Positions 16,599 through 25,846 of a stretch of DNA of 44,511 nt are shown in pieces; within the stretch, counting starts at the first letter, position 1; every line of letters starts with the position of its first letter. The stretch lies in assembly GCF_011947365.2 (NCBI RefSeq), contig NZ_JAAVSH020000001.1, positions 2,117,596-2,162,106 of the forward strand. Direction: 5' to 3'. The translations under genes and the position numbers were made by a program. A model generated the notes under the pieces. The model worked only from the letters and a program-made list of their open reading frames with translations, did not search any database and was not told the origin of the DNA. The stretch comes from an endosymbiont of Lamellibrachia barhami (GTDB taxonomy: Bacteria; Pseudomonadota; Gammaproteobacteria; Chromatiales; Chromatiaceae).

Positions 16599-16915
16599 TT
16601 GGTTTATCTCTTGTTGGAGCGTATATCTGAAGTTGGAGATATCAACAGAGGGCTGGATTCGGGAGTCAATGAAGCGTGGCTATATCAGTCACTCGGAGAA
16701 TTGACTTCTGTCTGATGCCGGTTAAAGCAAGCGCTAAAACTCTGAGTTGGATGGCACTGAAATATGATGGTTTTCAGTGCCATCAATTCATCCGGTCAGG
16801 GCAGCGGAGTAGACTTACAGCCCGACCGGGCAATGTTTTGCCTGGGCGAAGGTACACAAACGCCGAGTACTTTCCCCGTGTCGAAACCAATATTCCAACG
16901 ATGCCTGTGACAAGC
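16599..16915. other. Intergenic region between convergent units
   Basis: About 317 bases separate the small membrane protein gene from the end of the NtrC-type regulator gene. Apart from one 13-bp-stem hairpin I see no gene or repeat. Confidence 0.4.
16750..16784 (+). terminator. Hairpin, possible bidirectional terminator
   Basis: GATGGCACTGAAA pairs perfectly with TTTCAGTGCCATC across a 9-base loop, between two convergent transcription units. No T-run follows, so an intrinsic terminator is not certain. Confidence 0.45.
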
Positions 16916-18328
16916 TCAATCATCCCGCATCCTCGCTAACCGCCGGTTGAGGGCTGGTCGCGAGATGCCCAGCAAGGCGGCGGCAGTGCCTTGGTTGCCG
17001 GCGGCCCGATGTAATGCCTCCTCAATGTGCAGTTGTTCCGCCTCCTTCAAGGTCTGGAATCTGCCCTGCGAGTCAGTTTTCTCCGCTGCCTTCTTCTTTG
17101 ATGGCACCGCAGTGACTTGTTGTGTCTTGATTGTCTTGCGGAAACTTTTTACCGCCAGTACCCGCCCGGATTTGTGGCGTGCCACGGCATCGAAGACCAT
17201 TGATCGCAGTTCTCGCACGTTGCCGGGAAAATGATAGTTGGTGAGTAAAGTCAGTAACTCCGGCGGTGCCTCCGGGAGCTTCTTCCCCAATGAGTCGGCT
17301 GCTTCAGCGGCGAAGACGGCCAGCAGAACCGGAATGTCTTCCTTGCGTTCCCGTAATGGGGGAATATCCACCTGATGTACGGACAGACGATAGTAGAGGT
17401 CGGAGCGGAAGGACTCCTCGGCCATGCGGGCATTCAGATCGCGGTGAGTGGCGCAAAGGATCCGGGCACTGCTCATCTTCGCCATGTCCGAACCCAATGG
17501 ATAATAGTGGCGCTCCTGCAGTAGCCGCAGCAGCTTTACTTGGGAAGCGAGCGTCAGATCGCCGATCTCATCCAGAAACAAGGTGCCGCCTTCGGCTTGG
17601 GCAATCATTCCCTCGCGTGTTGTATCAGCACCTGAGAAAGCGCCTTTGCGGTGCCCGAATAGAGTGTCGGAGAACAGGGCGTCGTCCAGCCCCGCCACAT
17701 TTACCGGAACGAACGCTCCCGTCCGACCGCTCAGACGATGTATTGCCTCAGCTAACAGTTCCTTGCCTGAACCGGTCTCACCGTTGATGAGAACGGGTTC
17801 TCCAGAGCTGGCAATTGCCTCCAGGTATTGGAACAGGGAGCGCATCTTGCGGCTGACGGTGACGATATTGGAAAATAACTCTCCGTGCTCCAACTCGTCT
17901 GTCATCAGACTACGCTTGAGGACGCTCACCTGTCTGCGCAGAGTGCGCATCTCAAGTGCCCGTTTGATGCTTGAGACGAAGCGGCTCTCCTCCACTGGCT
18001 TGACCAGATAGTCGAAGGCTCCCTCCTTCATGCAGGCCACCGCCGTTTCCACCTCCTGGGCCGCTGTCATAACGATTACCGGGAGTTCGGGATGCTCCCT
18101 GACGATCTCCGGCAGCAGTTGGGTTCCAGATAGGTAGGGCATGAACAGGTCCAGCACCACTGCGGCTACCTCCTGACCTGCCAGCAACGGCATCAGCTCC
18201 CGGCTGTCTTTTACGGTCAGCACCTCCTTGATCCCAGCGCTGCCGAGAATCATCTGGGTGCTGAACAGTACGGTAGCCTCATCGTCTACCAGTACCACTG
18301 GGAAAGAGGTGTTCGATTCATGCACCAT
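16916..18328 (-). CDS. NtrC-family sigma-54-dependent response regulator
   Basis: A 470-residue regulator. The receiver (residues 10-125) has acidic D15/D16, phospho-acceptor D60 (VVLDLFMP), T88 and K110. The AAA+ domain has Walker A GETGSGKE, the sigma-54 contact loop as GAFSGA instead of GAFTGA, Walker B GGTLFLDEIGD, and the arginine-finger region FRSDLYYRLSV. A Fis-type helix-turn-helix ends it (NQGTAAALLGISRPALNRRLARM). It follows the CHASE kinase gene by 11 bp, so the two are cognate partners. The adjacent sigma-54 promoter at 16009-16024 is its likely target. Thr-to-Ser in the loop is conservative. Confidence 0.93.
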   Translation of the reverse strand: MVHESNTSFPVVLVDDEATVLFSTQMILGSAGIKEVLTVKDSRELMPLLAGQEVAAVVLDLFMPYLSGTQLLPEIVREHPELPVIVMTAAQEVETAVACMKEGAFDYLVKPVEESRFVSSIKRALEMRTLRRQVSVLKRSLMTDELEHGELFSNIVTVSRKMRSLFQYLEAIASSGEPVLINGETGSGKELLAEAIHRLSGRTGAFVPVNVAGLDDALFSDTLFGHRKGAFSGADTTREGMIAQAEGGTLFLDEIGDLTLASQVKLLRLLQERHYYPLGSDMAKMSSARILCATHRDLNARMAEESFRSDLYYRLSVHQVDIPPLRERKEDIPVLLAVFAAEAADSLGKKLPEAPPELLTLLTNYHFPGNVRELRSMVFDAVARHKSGRVLAVKSFRKTIKTQQVTAVPSKKKAAEKTDSQGRFQTLKEAEQLHIEEALHRAAGNQGTAAALLGISRPALNRRLARMRDD

Positions 18329-18339
18329 ATACTGCGCTC

Positions 18340-20964
18340 TTATGCCTTGTGAATGGTCGGGACCCGGATGGTCACCGTGGTGCCGCTGCCCAGTACCGAC
18401 TTGAAGCCTATTCTGCCACCGTGTTTCTCCAAGATGGAGCGGGATATCGACAAGCCCAAACCGGTGCCGCCTGCGTCAGTTCTGGTAGTGAAAAAGGGCT
18501 CTGTCAGCTGGCCTAGATCCCGTTCTGAAATGCCTTGGCCTTGATCCTGTATAGCAACCCATAACTCGCTATTATCTGCATCGAAGCCAGCGCTGATATG
18601 CACCCCTTTGGTCCGATCCGGCAGAGCCTGCAGTGCGTTCAGCAAGACGTTGATAAACACCTGCTCGAGTTGCTGGGAGTTGCCCGGTACGGCGGGCAGG
18701 TCATCCGGTACTTCCAGGGTACAGTCATCGGTGAATTTTTGGATCTGATTGTGCAGGATCATAACTGCTGCTTCCAGCACCTGTTGGATGTCCACTTTCT
18801 CGGTCAACTCGCCGGTATCCTGTCGAGACATGTGTTTGAGATTTTGTACGATACGGCGGATGCGGTCCGAGTTCATGGTGATTTCCGACAGCAAGTGCGG
18901 AAAGCTGTCACGGACCTCAGAGAAGGGCAGTCCGCTGAGAGCAAAATCGCCGTTTTCCTCGAAGTAGCCATTCAAAATCGGGGTGATGTCATGCCATGCT
19001 CGCGAGACCAAAGTAGCGTTGAACTGTATCGCGTTGTTGGGGTTGTTGATCTCATGGGCCACCCCGGCAGCCAGCACACCGATGGAAGCGAGGCGTGCGT
19101 TACGTAGCGCCTGGGCTTCCAGGTTACGTTTTTCCGTGACGTCGCCAGCGATTACCATGGCAGCAGTCACCTGCCCTTCATCGCTGCAGATGGGTACGAT
19201 GCGACCTTCCCAGTATGTTCCGTCGTCTGCCGAATACTGGAATTGCCGGGTGGTGCTTTTGTGGAATGCCGTTTTCAATGCCTTGCGGAACCACTTGCGA
19301 AATTCCCGGGGCATCAGGGCCATGGAATTGCGTCCAACGGCCCGCTCTGCCGGCAGTGCAGGAACGGAGCGGTTCATGAGCAGAATCTTGCCTTGGACAT
19401 CCACTGTCATGATAATGTCCGGCGACTGCTGGAACAGGTCCCGCAGCTTGGCCTCGGACTCACGCAACGCTCTGTCTGCCAGCTTGCGCTCGGTGATGTC
19501 CTCCATAAAGCCTACCAAGCGGTATATCCTGCCGTCCGGGTCGCGCACTGCGAATCCCCGGGTCCGCACCCAACGCAGCACCCCGTCCGTACGTCGTATC
19601 CGGTGAATTACCTCGGCGTCATTCCCTTCCCGTCCGATGCTCTGCAATGCTTCGGCCAGCATCGGGCGGTCCTCGGGGTAAGCTGCGTCCAGCAGGGGTG
19701 GAAGTTTACCGCCATCGACAATCCCCAGAATCTTCTCATAGGCGGGGCTGAGATAGAGTATCTCTATGCCGTTCACCGCAGTGGCCCAGAATGCCTCGTC
19801 CACGGTCTCTGTCATTTGTCGGAACAACTCTTCACGCTCCATGAGTCGCTGCTCCATGGCCGAGCGTTGCCGAATGTTCTCCCGAATTCTGGCCAGGTAG
19901 AAAGACATGAGTAGAGTGAACAGCAAGCCGGCGATCAGCACCATCCATGGTCCTTCCTGAAAGGCCTCGGCACTGCGGAACAGATTTGTGCGCCCACAGA
20001 CGATCGCCAATTGCCGGTCAGCCACCTGAACCCGTTCAGCGACCTTGGGCTCCTCCTGATTGTTCCACCAGCCTTCATAATCGTCCGCCCCAACGTCTTT
20101 GGGAGAGAGGCGGCTGGTATAAAAATGCAGGAAGCGCTCGTCAATAGGCGCCGACTCATCAAGCATCAAGATCTCCACTCCGCGCGGTTCAAGCAGCGAG
20201 ATAGCGGCATTGGCCAATTTGCCAAACTGGAAGAATCCCACGACGAATCCTGACAACCCCGCTCTGCGCTGATCGGCCGTCTGTAGGGGGACATTCGTGC
20301 TGAAAACTGGGTTGGCTACCATGAATCCGTACTCGATGCCGCCTTGTGGCGTCGGATAGGCGATGCGCCCGCTCGTTGCCACCTGTCCTTGTTCACGGGC
20401 ACGTGACAGAGCCTCTGCGAACTTGGGGACCGAGCCCAGATCGAAACCGGCTCGAATCCCGTTACCCTGTTCCGGGGCCATATGGAGCACCGGGTAATAC
20501 TCAGCGCTTTCGCCACGAGGGACCAGCTTGAAGTCGCTGGTGCGGGCGCGCTCGAACAGCTGGTATTCGTTCCGCCTAAGGGCAGTGGATGCCTCGAAGG
20601 CTTTCCTTTCCGGTCCTCTAACCAGTGGTACCCATAATAGTGCCTGGATACCCTGGTAACGGTCCAGGAGCGATTCGGCGAACATCCGGAATCCATCACT
20701 ATCCACCCGGTCCGACGCCAGGATGTGATCCCGGAGAGTCGTAACCGCGAGCATACTGTTATCTATTCCGTGGCTTAAGGCTCGGGTGCGGTTGTGAGCA
20801 ACCCATTCGAAGTCCAGCATTTTGTGTGCTTCCAGCTGTCTCTGCATCAGTAGCAGAGCGGCAAAGGAAAGACTCAGACCGATGATGGCGACTAGCCAGA
20901 TCGCACTGTTCTCGGGACCGAACAGAAGACGGGAGGAATCCAGTGGCGGCTTTCGCGTGATCAT
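18340..20964 (-). CDS. CHASE-domain PAS sensor histidine kinase
   Basis: An 874-residue inner-membrane kinase. One membrane segment is near residues 22-40 (WLVAIIGLSLSFAALLLM) and another near 337-357 (PWMVLIAGLLFTLLMSFYLA). Between them is a periplasmic CHASE domain with FRMFAESLLDRYQGIQALLWVPLVRGPER and PVFSTNVP, which should bind a small ligand. Two PAS/PAC units follow (about 380-510 and 510-625), then the dimerisation/phosphorylation domain with H637 in GVAHEINNPNNA and an ATPase domain (NALQALPD, DQGQGIS, GGTGLGLSISR). It precedes the NtrC-type regulator by 11 bp. The ligand is unknown. Confidence 0.93.
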   Translation of the reverse strand: MITRKPPLDSSRLLFGPENSAIWLVAIIGLSLSFAALLLMQRQLEAHKMLDFEWVAHNRTRALSHGIDNSMLAVTTLRDHILASDRVDSDGFRMFAESLLDRYQGIQALLWVPLVRGPERKAFEASTALRRNEYQLFERARTSDFKLVPRGESAEYYPVLHMAPEQGNGIRAGFDLGSVPKFAEALSRAREQGQVATSGRIAYPTPQGGIEYGFMVANPVFSTNVPLQTADQRRAGLSGFVVGFFQFGKLANAAISLLEPRGVEILMLDESAPIDERFLHFYTSRLSPKDVGADDYEGWWNNQEEPKVAERVQVADRQLAIVCGRTNLFRSAEAFQEGPWMVLIAGLLFTLLMSFYLARIRENIRQRSAMEQRLMEREELFRQMTETVDEAFWATAVNGIEILYLSPAYEKILGIVDGGKLPPLLDAAYPEDRPMLAEALQSIGREGNDAEVIHRIRRTDGVLRWVRTRGFAVRDPDGRIYRLVGFMEDITERKLADRALRESEAKLRDLFQQSPDIIMTVDVQGKILLMNRSVPALPAERAVGRNSMALMPREFRKWFRKALKTAFHKSTTRQFQYSADDGTYWEGRIVPICSDEGQVTAAMVIAGDVTEKRNLEAQALRNARLASIGVLAAGVAHEINNPNNAIQFNATLVSRAWHDITPILNGYFEENGDFALSGLPFSEVRDSFPHLLSEITMNSDRIRRIVQNLKHMSRQDTGELTEKVDIQQVLEAAVMILHNQIQKFTDDCTLEVPDDLPAVPGNSQQLEQVFINVLLNALQALPDRTKGVHISAGFDADNSELWVAIQDQGQGISERDLGQLTEPFFTTRTDAGGTGLGLSISRSILEKHGGRIGFKSVLGSGTTVTIRVPTIHKA

Positions 20965-21162
20965 AGGGCGTTTGTGTAGTTCAGATCCTATTTAAGGACT
21001 ATGGGTGGGCCTGACCTCGAGGGGAATACGGTAACATTATCGTTACATATTTGGCGAAATTCGTGGTTTTATTTATTGAGTTGAAAAATCAGGAACGTGC
21101 GGATTTGTCCACACATTCCGAAGAACTGCTATTTCAACTACCCCGCCGCGATGACTTCGCCA

Positions 21163-21256
21163 ACAAGGTGAGTGCGATCAAGATAAGGGTTGTGATGCCG
21201 GGTTACGGTTTTACATCTCCATGTTATGCTCGCGGCTTTATCATTCCAGGAGTGCT
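21163..21256 (+). repeat. 94-bp perfect direct repeat, right copy
   Basis: This is identical to 15701-15794 and lies immediately upstream of the RNase D start, including its probable promoter and GGAG Shine-Dalgarno. Confidence 0.92.
21203..21230 (+). promoter_or_regulatory. Candidate sigma-70 promoter of rnd
   Basis: TTACGG and TATGCT are separated by 16 bp, 34 bp before the rnd ATG. Both boxes are moderate matches. The same pair exists in the left repeat copy. Confidence 0.4.
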
Positions 21257-21263
21257 GCTGATT

Positions 21264-22412
21264 ATGCAGGAGTTCCACGTCGATTCCGTTACCGGACTGA
21301 ACGCGCTTTGTGACCAACTGCGGGGCAGTGAGTGGCTGGCAGTGGACACAGAATTCATGCGGGAGAAGAGCTATTTCCCCCAACTCTGCCTCTTGCAGGT
21401 GAGCAACGGGCATCTGGCCGCATCTGTAGACCCGCTGGCCATTGACGATCTCGCTCCGTTGCTGGATATCCTCTACGATCCGGCAACAGTGAAGATCTTT
21501 CACGCCGGGCACCAGGATCTGGAGATCTTCTATCTGCTGCGGCAGAGCTTGCCGGGGCCTTTGTTCGATACCCAATTGGCGGCAACCCTGCTGGGTCTGG
21601 GCGATCAGGTGGGTTACGGCACCCTGGTGCAGCAGGTGCTGGATCATAGCCTGGAGAAGGGCCATACACGGGCCGACTGGTCACGCCGCCCCCTGGAGCA
21701 GGAGCAGTTGCGTTATGCGCTCGATGACGTGATCTACCTGGGTGAGGTCTATCTGAAGCTGGTCGCCAGTCTACAGGAGAAAGGGCGGACCCAATGGCTG
21801 GATGATGACTTCGCCCGCCTGGCCGATCCCAAGACCTATGCGGTGGATCCAGATGAGTCCTGGCAGCGGGTCAAAGGGCGGCAACGTCTCAAGGGCATTC
21901 AGCTTGCCGTATTGAAGGCATTATCAGCTTGGCGTGAAGAGCGGGCGATTACGGCGGATCGGCCCCGTCGCTGGATTATCAAAGACGAGGTGCTGCTGGA
22001 ATTGGCTCGGCGCATGCCTGATGAGATCCGTCAACTCGAACGGATTCGCGGACTTGAAAGCGGAACAGTTAAGCGTTTTGGCGAGACGCTTCTGGATAGA
22101 ATTGCAGCTGCCCGTAAACTGCCTAAGGCGCAGTGGCCTGAGGAAAAACGGCGTTCTCCCCGGCTCTCCATCAATCAGGAAGCGGTGGCCGATCTTCTCA
22201 TGTGCAGCCTGCGTCTGTTGGCGGCGGAGGAGGGCATCATGCCATCGGTCCTGGCGTCTCAAGGTGACATCGAAAGGCTGATTCTTGGAGAGCGGGAATT
22301 GGCGGTCCTTGATGGCTGGCGCAAATTGATTGCTGGAGACGCGTTACTGGAGGTATTGGCAGGCAGGCGCGCCCCGCGAGTAGAGGAAGGGAAGATATAC
22401 CTCCGGCCTTAG
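21264..22412 (+). CDS. rnd: Ribonuclease D
   Basis: A 382-residue protein from the ATG at 21264, with GGAG about 11 nt upstream; an upstream in-frame extension codes through the 94-bp repeat and is unlikely. The DEDDy 3'-5' exonuclease motifs are present: WLAVDTEFMREKSYFPQLCLLQV, HAGHQDLEIF and YALDDVIYL. An HRDC region follows at about residues 210-290 (LKALSAWREERAITADRPRRWIIKDEVLLELARRMP). RNase D trims tRNA and other small RNA 3' ends in the cytoplasm. Length and order match the family. Confidence 0.95.
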   Translation: MQEFHVDSVTGLNALCDQLRGSEWLAVDTEFMREKSYFPQLCLLQVSNGHLAASVDPLAIDDLAPLLDILYDPATVKIFHAGHQDLEIFYLLRQSLPGPLFDTQLAATLLGLGDQVGYGTLVQQVLDHSLEKGHTRADWSRRPLEQEQLRYALDDVIYLGEVYLKLVASLQEKGRTQWLDDDFARLADPKTYAVDPDESWQRVKGRQRLKGIQLAVLKALSAWREERAITADRPRRWIIKDEVLLELARRMPDEIRQLERIRGLESGTVKRFGETLLDRIAAARKLPKAQWPEEKRRSPRLSINQEAVADLLMCSLRLLAAEEGIMPSVLASQGDIERLILGERELAVLDGWRKLIAGDALLEVLAGRRAPRVEEGKIYLRP

Positions 22413-22473
22413 TTGGGTCGCGCTCATTGTGGTGAGCCACAGGTTTCTGATTCCATACTTTTCAGTTCAGGAA

Positions 22474-22532
22474 ACACGCGGGCGGGTAGACTGTATCTGC
22501 CCGCCGCTCCAGGTGGGCAGCCGTTCTCAAAT
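22474..22532 (+). repeat. Dispersed repeat fragment with GC-rich hairpin
   Basis: CACGCGGGCGGG..GTATCTGCC...CAGC.GTTCTCAAAT is shared, with gaps, with 39096-39137. The GC-rich part can fold (GCGGGCGGGTAGA with TCTGCCCGCCGC) and could serve as a terminator for rnd. Confidence 0.4.
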
Positions 22533-22679
22533 GTCTCCAGCACAATTTAATGGATGCCTTGATAGTATCTCGGTGCCAGTGGTGGCTATGGTTATGATAA
22601 AGCACTGGAGGCGCTAAGGCGTTTGGCCGCCGAGCCGATATCAAGTGGTAATGATTTTGAAAACAGATTAAACGGGTAG

Positions 22680-23072
22680 ATGAGTATGGAATGGCAAAAA
22701 AAATTCGAGGTGGGACACAATAAAATCGATATGGAACATCGCGTGTTTTTTGAACTCGTAAAATCAATAGCAGCCGCTGAAGCACAGGGGGCGTCCAGGG
22801 ACAAGATCAGGCGACTGATTGCAGAAACAACCAAGTATGCGGAATTCCATTTCCTCAGCGAAGAAAACATTATGATAGATGTTGGGTATCCGGAATTCGA
22901 GGAACACCGCGAATTGCATAAGTCTCTTCTGAGGAAAATGCAGAAATACGTTGTCAGTTTTGAGTCAGGCGACAGTGACATACATGATCTCGTCGATTTT
23001 TTAGTCGATTGGTTTGTCAAGCATACAACCACTAAGGACTTGTTGCTTTCAAAGTATATAAAGCAAGCATAG
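22680..23072 (+). CDS. Bacteriohemerythrin
   Basis: A 130-residue single-domain hemerythrin. All di-iron ligands are visible: His20 (MEH), His57 and Glu61 (FHFLSEEN), His76 and His80 (EEHRELH), His115 and Asp120 (VKHTTTKD). The protein binds O2, and possibly NO, at a non-haem di-iron centre in the cytoplasm. It lies 14 bp before a hybrid kinase gene, so it may deliver or sense oxygen for that pathway. A second ATG two codons in is also possible as start. Confidence 0.95.
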   Translation: MSMEWQKKFEVGHNKIDMEHRVFFELVKSIAAAEAQGASRDKIRRLIAETTKYAEFHFLSEENIMIDVGYPEFEEHRELHKSLLRKMQKYVVSFESGDSDIHDLVDFLVDWFVKHTTTKDLLLSKYIKQA

Positions 23073-23086
23073 GAATTCGGCGATGA

Positions 23087-25792
23087 ATGGAAAATGAATT
23101 GCCAATGATTGGTTCTTCAATCGAAAACGTGGCAGATATCTTTCTTCTGTTGGACTCTGATACAGGCAGAATTCTGTCCATAAATCAGGCTGCAGTGGAT
23201 GCCACGGGTTATAGCCGAAACGAACTTGTCGGCAGTTTGGTCTGGGACCTCGGTCAGGTAATCGAAGAATCCTGTTGGGTGGATTTCGTCAAACAGCTTT
23301 CCAACGGAAAATCCCTGGTATTCGAAAGTAGCATTAATATCTCCGGCGGCGATGCTTTCCTGGCTGAGATCAGGGCAAGCCATCTCGCGTTTGAAGGCAA
23401 CACCTATGTAATGGCTGTTATCAGTAACATCACTGATCGGCGTAGAAACGAGGCGTTTTTGCGAAAGAGCGAAGAGCGCTTCCAGTCCAGCCTCGCTTTT
23501 GCAAATATCGGGACTTGGGATTGGGAGATCTCAACCGGTAGCTTCTATTGGTCGGATAAGATTGCGCCGTTACTCGGTTACGAAAAAGGCTCTCTTGAAG
23601 CTTCCTACGAGAACTTTTTAGCGGCAGTCCACCTCGGCGACCGTAAAAGAGTTCAGCGGGCAATCACCGACTGCATAGAAAGGGGGGTGGCCTATAGCAT
23701 AGAACATCGTGTCGTCTGGCCTGATGAAACGGTCCACTGGCTGCACGAGCGCGGCGATGTGAAACGGGATACTGAAGGTAATGCGGTGCGCATGCTGTGC
23801 GTTGTGCAGGATATATCTGATCAAAAACAAGCTTTGATAGAGCAAAATTATTCGAAAACCATGTTGGAAGATCAGACCAGAAACCTTGCTCACATTGCAG
23901 AGGAACTGGAACGATCCCAGGCCAAGGCTGAAGAAGCAAATCGTGCTAAGTCTGTATTTCTGGCGGTCATGAGCCACGAAATTCGCACACCAATGAACGC
24001 CATCATCGGTATGACACATCTTGCGCTGCAAACGAAACTCTATGCCAAGCAGCACAATTACATCGAAAAGGTCCAAATCTCCGCCGAAAGTCTGCTCGGC
24101 GTAATCAACGATATCCTCGATTTCTCCAAGATTGAGGCCAATAAGCTGGACATGGAGAAAACCGACTTCCGCCTTGAGGATGTGCTGATGAATCTCTCCA
24201 ACCTGGTGGGACCAAAAGCCCGGGAGAAGGGAGTGGAACTGATGTTCCAGTCGGGATCCGATGTGCCTACAGCGCTTGTCGGAGATCCACTGCGCCTTGG
24301 GCAGATTCTGGCCAACTTGGGTAATAACGCGATGAAGTTCACCGAATCGGGGGGTGAACTCCTGGTTAGCGTGGAGCTGAATGAAGAAAACGATGACACG
24401 GTCTTGCTGCACTTTTCGGTGCGTGACACCGGCATCGGCATGACAGAGGAACAACAGGCCGGGTTGTTTCAGCCCTTCAGCCAGGCTGACAGCTCCACCA
24501 CCCGCAAGTATGGCGGGACCGGCCTTGGATTGGCAATCACCAAGAAACTGACCGAGATGATGGATGGCCGGATCTGGGTGGAGAGCGAATACGGCGTTGG
24601 AAGCACCTTCCACGTCATCGTCCGTTTTGAGAAACAACAGGACCAACCCTTTCAGCGCCGGCCAATCATCACAGAACTTCAGGCAGGGGTCGGGGATGCT
24701 ATTGCCAGCCTGCGCGGCGCCAGGGTGCTGTTGGTGGAGGACAACGAGATCAATCGGGAACTGGCAGTGGAACTGCTGGTCAACAATTGTCTCAGTGTGG
24801 AGGTGGCATGCAACGGAGTCGAGGCGTTGGAGATGTTGGAGAAGGCGTCTTTCGACGGCGTGCTGATGGACTGCCAGATGCCGGTGATGGACGGTTACAC
24901 TACCTGTCGCAGGATTCGCGAGCATGACAGTTTCAAAGATCTGCCCGTTATCGCGATGACCGCCAATGCAATGGTTGGGGACCAGGAAAAGGCACTGGAT
25001 GCGGGCATGAACGACCATATCGCCAAACCGATTGATGTCAACAAAATGCTCAACACCTTGGCGGAGTGGGTCAGGCCTAGTGAGCCAGGTGTTATCGTAA
25101 AAAAGGGGGGGACTGGAGAAATCCCGATTGCAGATGACAGGCTCCCCGGCCTGCCTGGACTCGACACTAGGGCCGGTCTTGGAGTCGTTCAGGGAAAAGT
25201 CCATCTGTACCGCAAGCTTCTGCTCATGTTTTGGCACAATCATCGGGACTTCGAGCAACATTTTTTTACTGCCCAGGCTGATCAAGACACGGAAACGGTC
25301 ACACGCCTTGCCCATACACTCAAGGGCGTCGCTGGAAACATCGGGGCCTTGGGCGTTCAGGACGCAGCCCATTCACTGGAGATGGCCTGTAAGGAGGGTG
25401 AGGAAAATGTCGCTGGATATCTGGAGAAGGTTATCGCTGAGTTGCGGCCGGTGCTTGCCGGACTCGAAGCCTTCGCGGCTCCATCCCAAAGCGGCAACTC
25501 AACTGGGCCAGCTATCACTGACGGGGAGGCCTCTGGAGATGAAGGAATTTCAGGAGAGCGTTGGGAACTTGATCTGCCGGCAGTGGAACGGTTGCTGCGT
25601 GAGCTGCACGCCCTTATCGCTAAAGATGATGTTGCCGCGGGCGATACAATAGGAGAGCTTGCCCCCTTGTTGAAAAACACGCCATATATGGATCGTCTGG
25701 AAAAGACCGCCAGAGCGGTCGAGGGATATGATTTTGATGAAGCGTTGGAGGCAATAGAGGTATTGGCGGATATGCTCAAGATTAAATGGTGA
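23087..25792 (+). CDS. Hybrid sensor histidine kinase with REC and HPt domains
   Basis: A 901-residue soluble phosphorelay protein. Two PAS units (about 10-120 and 125-250, with [17 protein letters not shown] between them) are followed by a coiled coil, a HisKA domain with H297 ([15 protein letters not shown]), an ATPase domain ([25 protein letters not shown]), a receiver with D595 ([11 protein letters not shown]) and an HPt domain with H743 ([14 protein letters not shown]). No membrane segment is visible, so the signal is cytoplasmic; the hemerythrin just upstream is a possible source. The HD-GYP regulator 54 bp downstream is the likely output. Confidence 0.94.
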   Translation: MENELPMIGSSIENVADIFLLLDSDTGRILSINQAAVDATGYSRNELVGSLVWDLGQVIEESCWVDFVKQLSNGKSLVFESSINISGGDAFLAEIRASHLAFEGNTYVMAVISNITDRRRNEAFLRKSEERFQSSLAFANIGTWDWEISTGSFYWSDKIAPLLGYEKGSLEASYENFLAAVHLGDRKRVQRAITDCIERGVAYSIEHRVVWPDETVHWLHERGDVKRDTEGNAVRMLCVVQDISDQKQALIEQNYSKTMLEDQTRNLAHIAEELERSQAKAEEANRAKSVFLAVMSHEIRTPMNAIIGMTHLALQTKLYAKQHNYIEKVQISAESLLGVINDILDFSKIEANKLDMEKTDFRLEDVLMNLSNLVGPKAREKGVELMFQSGSDVPTALVGDPLRLGQILANLGNNAMKFTESGGELLVSVELNEENDDTVLLHFSVRDTGIGMTEEQQAGLFQPFSQADSSTTRKYGGTGLGLAITKKLTEMMDGRIWVESEYGVGSTFHVIVRFEKQQDQPFQRRPIITELQAGVGDAIASLRGARVLLVEDNEINRELAVELLVNNCLSVEVACNGVEALEMLEKASFDGVLMDCQMPVMDGYTTCRRIREHDSFKDLPVIAMTANAMVGDQEKALDAGMNDHIAKPIDVNKMLNTLAEWVRPSEPGVIVKKGGTGEIPIADDRLPGLPGLDTRAGLGVVQGKVHLYRKLLLMFWHNHRDFEQHFFTAQADQDTETVTRLAHTLKGVAGNIGALGVQDAAHSLEMACKEGEENVAGYLEKVIAELRPVLAGLEAFAAPSQSGNSTGPAITDGEASGDEGISGERWELDLPAVERLLRELHALIAKDDVAAGDTIGELAPLLKNTPYMDRLEKTARAVEGYDFDEALEAIEVLADMLKIKW

Positions 25793-25846
25793 TTTTACGG
25801 CCCCGGAAATGGATAAGATCAGTAATTATTTCTCTAGGAAGGGTTC

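Larger units (their letters stand above)
20965..21263. other. Divergent regulatory region of kinase and rnd
   Basis: About 300 bases between the CHASE kinase start and RNase D start. The right third is the 94-bp repeat with a candidate rnd promoter. I see no further gene. Confidence 0.4.

Noticed and set aside
22580-22679. Possible remnant of a kinase tail (YGYDKALEALRRLAAEP)
   Set aside because: It resembles the end of an HPt domain but is under 40 codons with no start or wider homology; too weak to list as a pseudogene.
23618-25372. 584-codon minus-strand frame inside the hybrid kinase gene
   Set aside because: The plus frame has all kinase, receiver and HPt motifs; the reverse frame has no recognisable domain and is a codon-bias shadow.
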